Assembly (NCBI GenBank): GCA_000181795.3
Contig: CM012955.1
Coordinates: 11,544,832 to 11,601,962, forward strand
DNA from: Trichinella spiralis
Lineage: Eukaryota > Nematoda > Enoplea > Trichinellida > Trichinellidae
Length of the DNA: 57,131 nt
Reading direction: 5' to 3'
Made by a program: the position numbers and the translations under genes. The first letter of the stretch is position 1; every line of letters starts with the position of its first letter. The notes under the pieces are model-generated. The model made no database searches. It worked only from the letters and a program-made list of their open reading frames with translations, and had not been told where the DNA came from. Positions 1 to 10,819 of the stretch are shown piece by piece.

Positions 1-769
1 GGTATATTCTTATTTTTGTGAGAACAGCTAGTGATAAACGGGACATTTCATGTGCAAATTTTGACGAAGACTGATGAATATGAAGAGAATGGAAGCAATT
101 CCGATGCGCTTTCATTGTAATTTAATTCAATTCATGGAGCATAATACTGTACTCTTTTATTCGACATTTAAATATTTGGCAGTAGATGAAGAACTAAGAT
201 TCCTTCCTACTCTTTATAATTTTCAGTTTACTTAGAGAGCCAGTTTGAATACTGTTTAAGTTTATTTGAATTTCAATGTTTTCACGTATGTCATTTAATC
301 ACAATTTTTAGAATCGAATTCATTTTTTAAATTTATCATCTGAAATGATCAAGTGATACCATATTTTATTGTTCATTTGCAGTAACCGAATGGAATTATT
401 GATTAGTAAATTGTTTGGTACAATTTTCCGTTATTATATATGAAAAGAAACTGTTTTGTCTTAATTTTACAGTTGAAAATGTTTTTCCTTCTCCCAACTG
501 ATTCGACATTCGGGATTGAAATTAAAACTTTACAAGAAGAAAATGTTTGTTGTACCTTTGTGAAAACAATGAAACGTACGTAATCCAATCAATAATTATC
601 CCTTCAAATGAGAAACAAGATCATCATTAATACTGAGAGTGCCCTTTCTGTGCCGCCAAATAAAGGTACTGATAATTATTTTAATAAATAAATAAATAAA
701 TAAATAAATATGAACAGATTGAAGTGAAATAAGAAAAAAAAAGAATATTTTTCCTTACGTAACAGCTAG
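1..769. other. 3' flank of the CAS gene, no gene seen
   Basis: AT-rich sequence beyond the stop codon of the minus-strand CAS gene. It holds an imperfect TAAA/AATA microsatellite near 682-711 and short chance ORFs only. The nearest clear minus-strand poly(A) hexamer (TTTATT on the plus strand) is far away, near 156, so the 3' UTR end is not fixed. Confidence 0.5.
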
Positions 770-3700
770 CTATCTGCTTGCTAAAGCACTATTGACAAAT
801 AAACGCAACTGCTGTGCCGACTGCGATACGGCGACGACACTGCTGATCATCGCCTGTATGCTTGGTATTGCTGGATAATTTTGGGCAGCCAATTTTGTAG
901 AAGCAACGCACGCCCGAAGCACGTCGCACAGACGATCCGCATGCTCTGTTACGATCAGCTGCACGGACCGGCTGTGCACACACTGGGCGATGTTGTCGCC
1001 GATGTAGACCAATTTGTGGGCAGCCAAGATGACCAGCTTCCCTAAGCCTATGAAACTACGCGGCGGCTGGTTGTTCTCCACGGCTGCCAAGAAATCATCG
1101 ATGGCGCTGCTCAGGCAATGGATGTGACTGTCGATTTGGCTGGAATAGAAGCGCAAAAGGCGTCGATCGTCCACATCCAAAGAGCCGTTGCTGTGGGATC
1201 GATTCGTCAACGACACATTTTCCACAAAATCATAAGCACTGTCATCGGCGACGCTAGCAGTGCTGGCGTTGTTGAGGATACCGTCGGCGTCATTAGCATT
1301 CCCTTCTTCCCCATTGGCAGTTGTTGTGATTGGGACAATTTTTCCATTTTGCCAACGTGACTGCTTATTATTATTATTAATATTATTATTATTGAAATTA
1401 TTCAAATGCATTCTCAGCTGATCCAAAACTCGACGAGCGACAATTGTGAACTGCCTCATGAGCGGATAAGTGCGGTCCGCGTCTCGCATTGCTGAAGGAG
1501 CTTCCATATCCGAGGCGAGACGCTGCATCAGTCCGACCGACTGCTGCAAACTGGGATCCGCCGCTTCACCGACCAATTGCAACAGACGACGAAGCAGAGA
1601 TAGAGTTGTTCGACAATTTTTCGTCAGCGCTGACCACTGGGCATCGGTAAACGGCAACAACGAGCTGCTGTCGGCCAGAGTAGCCATGTTCGCTTTGTAC
1701 TGATCGAACAGTTGCTGAAGCTCGGACTGGGCTTGCTTTGGTGCTGGCTTTGGCGCCGTCGACGACAGCAGACAAAGCGACGACAACTCATCGACCGGTG
1801 GCAAAGCATCCACAGTAGGCTTTGTCAAGTCGGCTTTAGCTCGGGTCCCCGTCGGCACGTCATACAGATCTTTCCCTTGGCTTTCCAGTTCCACAGGAAC
1901 CGTTCCACGAAAGCCGGCCGACGATGAATCCGAACTATAGCTAAATCTGTCTGACTGCGAAGACTGGGAACTGCTCCCAACCGAGTGCAAGCATCCTTCG
2001 ACCGACGCGTCACCAGCAGAAAACAATTTTGCCGTTGCTGTTTTGGAAAATGTCGGTTCCACCAATGCAGGCCGTTGGACGCCACGCCCCAAAAGTCCAC
2101 TTGTCAACGACGATCGCTGGACAACAACTGACGGAGAATCGTATACAACCGTCGAACGTTCCTCGGCCGAACTTTTCTTCGACAAAGTAGCCTCGGACGG
2201 CTCTCGTACCAACGTGATCGGCACATTACGAATCACCGGCTTGCGTCCCACTGTCGACGCAGTTGGTACATCGTAGATATCTTCTTCATCCACGTCACCC
2301 CTGTTGTCTTCCGTTTCTTCTACATTTTCGACAATTTCATTGTTTTTCATCGGCAAGAAATCTTCAAATACCAAAAAAAAAAGAAATGGATAATTTCACG
2401 AAATCAACACAAAAAAATACCCTCTTCACAAAACATTTATACTTGCTTTCCAATTGCATACAGTAGCCGGAAATAAGAATGTCTAGATCACCACTGTCAA
2501 TTGACAAAGCACAAAACATTGCAACAGTAAAATTATCATCTCCTATCCTGTATCACTGACAAATAATACAGTCAGCGCAGTGCACAAATAATTTGTGAAA
2601 TTTTCATAACTGAATAAAATTTTAAAACCCTTTTCAAAAATTAACAAATATTATGTAACAGGTTTTTTCAAAAAAATTTTTTTAATGCACATGGTTCAAA
2701 ATTTCACGTGAAGTTCAGCAAAAGTTTCCAAATGAACAATCAGTTACAGTAATCAGCATTGGCGATCCTAATTTTAACCAAAATACTACTTCATCATCAT
2801 TCTCTACTAATCAACTGATGTTGCTTAGAAATCCAGTTCACAATGCAGACGCATATCAGGAGCACAGCTCAAGTATTTATTTAAATTTTTTTCCAAAATT
2901 TACTACATCACAACAACAAATTAAAAACCTTTACTACTGTAATGTGGAGTGACAAAAAGACCAAAACAGTTTTCCAAAAGATAACATACCGTTTAATAAA
3001 AAGGCTTTTTTGTAATCGAAAGGATGTGCAGCTCCGTTACCGTTGCCATCAGCAACCGCTTTGAAATTGCTCTGATCGTAAACAAAAACGTCGCCAATCC
3101 GTCGTGGTGTTATAAGCTGTAAAATGAGAAAAAATTATTCTACAGTCACATAATATTATTTACTACTCATACTCGACAATAAATATTTACGCATAACAGT
3201 AAAAGAGAAAAATATTTCTTTTACTTTGCAATTTATATATACACCCTTCTTTAAATTCGAGGTTTGCATCTTCGGAAAAAACACCTGACTTAAATTTCAT
3301 TATCTATAGAACTTTTGAGAGTTATTTTGAAAATCATCATTTATATATTTAAACAAAATGTATAAATTCAAATAAATAAAACCTACTCCCTTGTAAAGCT
3401 CTACATGTGCTTGAAAATAATTTCTGAAAGCATAAAAAAAATAATTTCTCTCATAACCTCTGCTACTGATAAATACCAAGGAAATTCAAATGCACGTTCA
3501 TCATACATAAAATACGAATTATATTGGTTGCATTCGTTGTTGTCGTTTGCTGATGATATGTGCAAGGTGCAAGCAAAATTCAAATGAATGAATGAAATAA
3601 AAAGTAAACAGCCAATCAAATGTAAACTGGATTTATTGATGTTAACATAAATTTGAGAAAACTGAATTTAGGAAAATTTACAACAATGCCGTCGATAATT

Positions 3701-5844
3701 TCGATCTGCCGGTATAATTTTTCAGCATGACTGATTTTTCTTGTGCAAAAGTGCAAACAGGCGAAACTTTCAAAATGGTTACTTGCTGTCAGTTGGGTTG
3801 TATTAAATAAAGCCAACAACAGACGAACTTGACGATCAAAATTATGACAAGTTCCATTTTCAATTATAAAGAAAACAGGCGAACATAAAACACTGTCATG
3901 GTAAATGACGCAATTTAACCTCTCCAAAATCAATTTCTATGTATTTATTTATTTATTATTTTCATGAACATTCTACGAAAAAGAATTAATCGAATTGAAA
4001 ACCTTCTATTAAAAATAGCACGCAGTTAGGAGAATTGCAATAAAATAAATTGAAAATTTTCCAAAATATTCAAAAAGCATTCACAAAATCACAAATGCTT
4101 TTTGTTATTTTATACATTGAACTAGAGCAGTATGCAAAATAATCATAAATTTTTCAAATTAAGTAATAATAGTTTCATTTAAAAAGAGTCAGCAAATCAA
4201 TCAATCAATCTATCTATCTATCTATCTATCTATTTGTATTCATCCATTTAAAACAGATGAATATATTAATTCATTAACATTAATTTGTTGTACTGCTGGG
4301 TTATTAGAAATTCATTGATACTTTGATTCCTAAAAATTCCTCATATTTACACAATAATGAAATAAATAATCTAGGCAAATACAAAGTTACAAAGCAATGG
4401 CTATTTAAAAATCGCAAAACAGAAGAAATATATACATCTTGAATAGTTTTATTCTACTTTCCATGCAACTGTTGTTATAATAGCGCAATTTATAGTAATA
4501 ACAACGAACAATTCAGTAGAATATGTTATTATCCCCAAACTAACGGTGCGCATTTTATAATACAAAAAAGTAAATGTATATTCAAAAGATGTAAATTAAT
4601 GTTTAGAGATCACTGCTATTTTACACATCACAAACTGCATGCGAATTCTTTTCGAATATATATATATATATATATATATATTAGTTTTAAAAATGAAATG
4701 AAATAAAAAATAATGCATTGAATAGTTTTAATTAACTTCATCCCAAAGGAGAGCCGTCGAAATGTTCGAACGTATAAACATGTGGTCGCCTTATTCATAA
4801 TTTGGCATATTGAAAAGAATTAATGAAAAGGAGCAAAAGAATAATTCATCTTGCACTTTTCAGCGCTGTTGGCTTATAAAGCAGCCGTGCGTGCGTTTCT
4901 GCTATCAATCAATCTGAGTTAATCAGCCCCAAGCTTGTTCAAAGCCAGCTTAATCTAATCGAAAAGTCTTGATAACAACATCGCGAAATTCTAAACCAGA
5001 TGTCAAATTTGCATTTGTCGATTGTGACGAACAAGCGCGCCATTATTATTATTATCACTGAACGAAATATTACTGAACGTACATTAAGAAACAAAAAAAA
5101 AGCCAGAAATAAATTTGCATGGTCTCGTTTAGAGGTAATATAGAAATTTAAGCAAATGTATACCGTTCTTGCTTTTCCAAATAAGCTTCAAGTTTCTAAA
5201 TGAGCCTCTCATGTTTCATAAATATGAATACGAACAGGAAAACAAACAATCAGCATGTCAACAAATGAATATCCGGGAAATATGATAATCTTGTGAATTA
5301 GTAAAATGTAAAAATCTATAATAAATAAATAAATAAATAAATGATATATAGAATGTTTAAGAATGAATCAAGTGATCAAATAAAAAGAAAATTGAAAACC
5401 TGTTCACTTCCATTATACAGTTTGGAAGAGTTTTATATTAAGCTTAATTTTAAAAATCGTTGAAATAATCTCCCACTATTTTTTGTTCTTTCTTCAAAAT
5501 CTTTTCGCCTCATCCGACCATCCTCATAAGCTGACAAGCTCAATGTTATATTTCGAAAATAAGAAGAAACACAAACGGAACATTTCATTTCTTCCAATGT
5601 CTGCTTAATTTTGCATATGCAACAATACAAGTAAGCATCCGTCCAACTAAATCAATAATAGTTAATTACAATTTTTGTTCTATAAAGCATGCTTCTTCTC
5701 AAATATTTTGTCCCTTTAATGAAATGGCCTTGAGAAAAAGCGTCCACAAACTACGTCATTTTAAATGAACTATATTAAAAAATCGTGGACGAAAAATATA
5801 CAAACATGTCACTACTGTGCCTCTCGACACTCGATGCCCTCCCC

Positions 5845-5888
<44 letters not shown>

Positions 5889-7379
5889 CTCTCTCTCTCT
5901 GATTACAGAACCTCTGTGTGAATTAATTCAATTAGAAATAAAAAAAGAAGAACAATTTTTGTCTATAAAAAAACAAATTAATAAATCAGTATTATTACAC
6001 TTTGCAAAAATATTACACAAGATCGAAATTGCTTACACGTTTCAAATTGTCTGGCCAGTTTTTATCAATATCAATGCAATATTGAAGAATATTTTAAAAC
6101 AAAAATGTAGTAGCCAGTGTTCAAGTTGAAATGCAAATGCGTAAAATGGAATGTCAAGAATATTTTTTTTTCTAATAGTAGAATTTCCAAAATGGTCAAT
6201 TTGAACGAACTTGAAAAATACCTAGATGTAGTTGGTCTGTTTACGGACAAATCACATCCCAAGTATTGTTCTTCCTATTATCTGAATCATCACTGCTTAC
6301 CCGAGATTGGGATGATGGAGGAGGTCGATCCATGCTTTTCAGACGATTCGACGGTGCAATACCAGTCTTGCCAGTTGAAGGGTCAAAACAGAGCCACCAA
6401 CCTTGAGCAAGGCCCTTAGCTGGATTCCGTTCCAACACTTTCAACACGTCTCCACGCCGAAACGTCAGCTCATCTGGCCATTCTGCATTATTGTCGTACA
6501 ATGCTTCGGCAAAACTATTCTAAAATACCAACTGACCAATATTATTTCTTTATTCGATATAAATGAATAATAAACTTATCAAAAAGGGCAATAAGAAACA
6601 CTTCAACTTTCACAAATTTCACTACTACTACTACTACTACTACTACTAGTGACCAACGGTCAGTATATACAGTCAGCGTAGCTCAGCATGGTCAACGTCC
6701 TGCTACGACTAGTTGACCCTGACCAGTATATTTCAACATGCAGACAATGACTAAACATCGCACTAGCTGGACAAGGCCGAGCGTTTTCAAAAAAACAGGT
6801 TAATGCATTTAACCTCAAACTGTAGTTCGAACGGCTTTATTCGAGCATAAAAAATAAAGCTTTAAATAAAATAAATGATTTGGGAAAAAAAAGAGAAAGA
6901 AACAAAATCAACAATCCAGTGATGAATAAGAACTGAAAACAATAAGCACGTGAAATGCTCAAAAGAACACCGCCTACATGAAATAAAGGTCAACAACAAG
7001 CGCCTTATCAGAACAGGTTCGCCTGACAAGGTAAAGATAGAAATGCTTGAAAAGTGATAACGCTCAGCGCACGAATCCATCAAAAGCCGCGCCCAGATTA
7101 TCAATACCAATCAAGGCAGTTATTGGCTTACAATCGATCAACTGAATTTAATTGAAATTCCCAATGAAATTGAAAAAAAAAATTAAATAAACCAATCAAT
7201 TACACAAACTGATCGAACAACTGATAGCTTCATTTAAAAAAAAATATTCTTTCTTTTCAAAGTTCCACTAATAAATTAAATACAACAGAATTGGTAAAAT
7301 TGAAATCAAATTTGCTCAATAAAAAAAGAAACATGCTGGAAATCGTTACCTCGTCTTCTTCTTCACGGTCCGCTGCCAT
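770..7379 (-). CDS. CAS-family adhesion scaffold (BCAR1/NEDD9/EFS-like)
   Basis: Four exons in transcription order, 7379-7350, 6519-6256, 3116-2990 and 2361-770, join in phase to give 670 residues. Residues about 13-75 are an SH3 domain with the CAS hallmarks ALYDN, PDELTFRRGD, GWWLC and SNRLK. Residues from about 540 to the end form the CAS C-terminal four-helix (FAT-like) domain, with RFYSSQIDSH, LVILAAHKLVYIGD and ASTKLAAQNYP. The family assembles signalling complexes at integrin adhesions: SH3 binds FAK and phosphatases, and phosphorylated YxxP sites bind Crk-type SH2 domains. Only three such sites are visible here (YDVP at Tyr170 and Tyr307, YDSP at Tyr214), far fewer than in vertebrate p130Cas. 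A polyasparagine tract interrupts the serine-rich region. Introns 1 and 2 are 0.8 and 3.1 kb. The first exon encodes just ten acidic residues ahead of the SH3. The family call is firm; the mammalian paralogue cannot be assigned. Confidence 0.9.
4656..4680. repeat. (TA)n microsatellite in CAS intron 2
   Basis: Uninterrupted alternating A/T tract of about 25 bases. A short (TATC)n tract lies nearby at 4208-4231 in the same intron. Confidence 0.9.
5849..5900. repeat. compound (CA)n(CT)n microsatellite
   Basis: About 35 bases of CA dinucleotides run directly into about 16 bases of CT inside CAS intron 2. Open frames across it encode only His/Thr then Ser/Leu repeats and are not genes. Confidence 0.95.
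6620..6648. repeat. (ACT)n microsatellite
   Basis: About nine ACT triplets in CAS intron 1, about 100 bases upstream (transcription sense) of the SH3 exon. Confidence 0.9.
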
Positions 7380-8224
7380 TGTTGTTTTAACAAAGCAATT
7401 CTTTGAAGAAAATAATAAAACAAACTGCGAAATTATTCTCTATTACAAGCAGTGACAATTGTTGCGCATTGAAAATACATTCAACAGTTTCCAAGTTTCA
7501 AATCTCAACCATATAAGGTGAAACAGAAAGATGAACTTCTAGCAGAACGTCAGTTTCTGATTAATTAATTATAAATGAATGGCAACGCAAAGCTACAGTT
7601 TCAGACGAGTTTTTGACAATTCATTTCATTCACATTCACTGGCAACATTATTCAATGGCAACAGCAAATAAATAGGCTCAGACCACCACCGGTCGACACA
7701 AACGCTTCGTGCAATTCACCTTCTATTATACAGTAAGAAATGACGTGCAGGTCATTGCAAAACTCAAAAAGACTGAGGTGAGTTTAGCACGCATAAAAAG
7801 TGATGATTCAAATTTGTGTAAACAAGACTGAATAAATAAATAACTAAAATACAAAGCTAAATCAAAATCTCATCTTATTTAAGAAAAAATTGTTATCAGT
7901 GACTCTGCTATTCGTCTTAACTGTCATTGTGCCCTGATTGATTGACACACGACATTGACGTGGTGTATTTCACATTGTTGTAATTTCTTTTTGTTTTCAA
8001 ATTACTTCCCTACAAATTATTTGATGAAAATGCAAAAGTTGTGAGCATTTGCTGATGTGAAAATATTTAGGTGAAAATGGCAGTGCGTGGATGACAGCAA
8101 GCATCACCTTTATGTGGGTCAGTTGAGAAATATACAGAGCTAGAATGTCGAGAACACCAGAAAAATATATAAAATTACGCGCATATCGTGACGAAAATAG
8201 AATTAATGAAAGAAAAGAGAGTAT

Positions 8225-8258
<34 letters not shown>

Positions 8259-9926
8259 AGAGGGGAAGAGTAAGCAAAGGGTGTATTACTGCAGCATTGT
8301 ATGTTTGCATCTGGTATTTGCTGTTTAGTGAAAGTGCCTGCATAAAAGTATTGTTAATTTGACTGGCTGGTTGGTTGGTCATGAAAAGTAAACAAGGACG
8401 AAACGTTGGCAACAAAGGATGAGAAAAAGTGGAATGAGATGCTCCAGCAACTTTGCATGCTATTGTTGAACAAAGCAGTTCTCTTTACTAGACAACAGAA
8501 TTCAGAAATGGCCGTTAATGCTTTATGTAAAAAAATAGAAAAAAACTTTTATTGTTTTTATTATAAAAGTGTGTTGCAAATAGTTAGCAGATGCCGCGTC
8601 GACAAAAACACAAAATAACCCGGTCAGAACATTTGAAAAGCATGTTCACAGCTTTGTTCGTTACTTTTTGTGAAACGAATTTCATGATAACATTGTGAAA
8701 TAAAATTGGAAATTCCTTGTATTCAAAAATTAAATTGTTATTAGTATGATAAAAAAATTTACAAATAAAACTTGCATTTTAATTTAAATATAATCAGCTG
8801 AAACAGTATTTTTTCTTTTATTATTGTTGCAAGTGCAAACGTGTCTGGATTGATGATTCGAGATTTTCATTTTAAAAATGCATAAATAAATGATTAACAA
8901 CAATAAAAGATATCATGATTTTATTGATTTCATGCTTTTTTTGTTAAATAACGCCTGATGAAAAAGTGATGACAAGCAGAACTAATTTTTTACTGAATAC
9001 ACGCTATTCATTTACATCTTTTGTTGTCATCATTTGTATACTTAAAAAATAGATTCATTCTATGCAAATGAATGAAATATTTTATTAACTGATTTCATTT
9101 TTAAGAAAAAAAATAAATAGTCTTTAATTATACTTCATCTGTAGCTTATTCCAATTGAATCAACGCAAATAATGATAAAAGCTTGATTGCAATTTTCTTG
9201 AAAATTTCTCCATTCATTAAAAGTATTTCTCTATAGAATTTTGCAACATGATCTCATGATAGTATGATAATTGTGCTTTTCATGAGTAATTTTACCTTTT
9301 TCAACATCCTGTGCTGGAGAAATAATTTCGTATTTTAGTTCGAACATACACTTTCTAAAGCTTTTCACAACTTTAGAAATATATTTTCAAATAGAATATA
9401 GACATTTGGATTTTTTTTCAAATAGCGTGTTTCATTTTCAATTGCTAATATGCATGTATATATAAATAATATATGCAAACAAAAAAAATACAAGTTTTGC
9501 GTTTTTCTTAATTTTTATGCAAATAAAATGAGTATAAAGTGCTATGAATCATCGTTTACTTGGTTGAGGGGGTTTGAGATTAAAAAAAGTAAATATAAAC
9601 CTGAAAATCAACATTCCATTTCATTCTGTACTGTTTCGTAAAATTTTGCATTCCTCAGTTTATCGTTGGTCATCTTATGCATTATTGGTCGTTTATTATT
9701 GTAGACGCTGCTTGAATATTTCAAGTTATTTTCTACATGATCAAAATCTTAACCCATAAATGGAATAATATTTTGCATAAAACACTGCCTTCACCATCAC
9801 TGCCTGAGGCGTGTAACACTAATATTATTACTATACATATGCGAACTGAGATCACTTAGAACACAAAAATAAAATTCTCATCATCGGTGACAGTGAAAAC
9901 TTTGCTTTGAAAAGAAATTTTCAACT
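7380..9926. other. intergenic region between CAS 5' end and small TM gene
   Basis: About 2.5 kb of AT-rich DNA between two divergently transcribed genes, so it should contain both promoters. A GA-rich/poly-G microsatellite lies at 8225-8258. Chance ORFs here lack ATG starts at sensible positions or encode low-complexity sequence. No RNA gene or element was recognised. Confidence 0.5.
8225..8258. repeat. (GA)n followed by poly-G
   Basis: About 24 bases of GA dinucleotides, then a run of about ten G residues and a further GA-rich stretch. Confidence 0.9.
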
Positions 9927-10178
9927 ATGGCTATACACATTCAGTTAGATCAATACAGTTGGATTGGGTTTATGATCAGCCTGACGATTATCAACATTGT
10001 GGCGTCTATTTTTGGCATTTTCATTTTCTTCAGAAGCAAAGAATCGTTCAAAAATAGCATTTCTTACGACTCAGCTCCGACAGTTCTTTTCAACGATCTC
10101 CCAATAGCTTCCACTGGCATACTCAATTCGTATATTCAAAGCTGTGATGAAATTTCTTTCCAGGAACAACATCTCTGA
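9927..10178 (+). CDS. small single-pass membrane protein, unrecognised
   Basis: A single open exon of 83 residues with ATG at 9927. Residues about 13-34 (IGFMISLTIINIVASIFGIF) form one strong hydrophobic helix, followed by a basic RSKESFK segment and a polar tail of about 45 residues. A poly(A) hexamer AATAAA follows at 10257-10262. The codon composition is less AT-rich than the surroundings, which argues for real coding. The gene runs convergently towards the minus-strand LolA-like gene, 378 bases away. It could be a complete microprotein or the last exon of a longer gene whose upstream exons I could not place. No family is recognised. Confidence 0.45.
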   Translation: MAIHIQLDQYSWIGFMISLTIINIVASIFGIFIFFRSKESFKNSISYDSAPTVLFNDLPIASTGILNSYIQSCDEISFQEQHL

Positions 10179-10556
10179 CGACGATCAAGTGGAAACTTTC
10201 TTCTCACATCAGATACTCAAAGTTATGTTCAATTATTAATCTTAAATCAAGATAACAATAAAGCCATTTATATTATTTGTATTGTTTTCATTTTTGAATT
10301 TCGTGAACATTTCCGGTTGGAATTAATATTTATTTGTTTACAATCACCAAAATCAACCAACTGACTAATTAACATTCACACATGCATATTCTCTAAACCC
10401 GCGTCGAAATATTTAAAGAACAAGCTGAGTAAAGAATTAAATAATAATAAAATATTAAAACTAAAAATGGAAATTATAATTACTTGCAGTACATGCAAAA
10501 TCGATACAAACGATGGACAGTTATTGAACAAAATTTCTCATTCCATTTCTTCTTCC

Positions 10557-10778
10557 TTATTCGTAAATTTGATAAGAAATGCCACGATTTCGTTTCCACA
10601 GATAAAAACCAATGATCAAGCCCAAAAAACTTCCCAGCAGAAGCATACTAATACCCAATGCAGACATGGATCCACCACTGTAGCCGCGATGAATTTGTAC
10701 TTGCGTTATATTTTCAAACAGTACCGTTTGAGAAGTTTTAAACGATTTCTTATGAATCAGAAGTGCCTAGTAAGAAAA

Positions 10779-10819
<41 letters not shown>

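Noticed and set aside
5785-6129. 114-residue plus-strand ORF across the CA/CT repeat
   Set aside because: It is mostly microsatellite translation (His/Thr and Ser/Leu runs) inside an intron of the opposite-strand CAS gene.
8406-8618. 70-residue plus-strand ORF
   Set aside because: It opens with TTG, not ATG, and has no domain, no splice context and intergenic composition.
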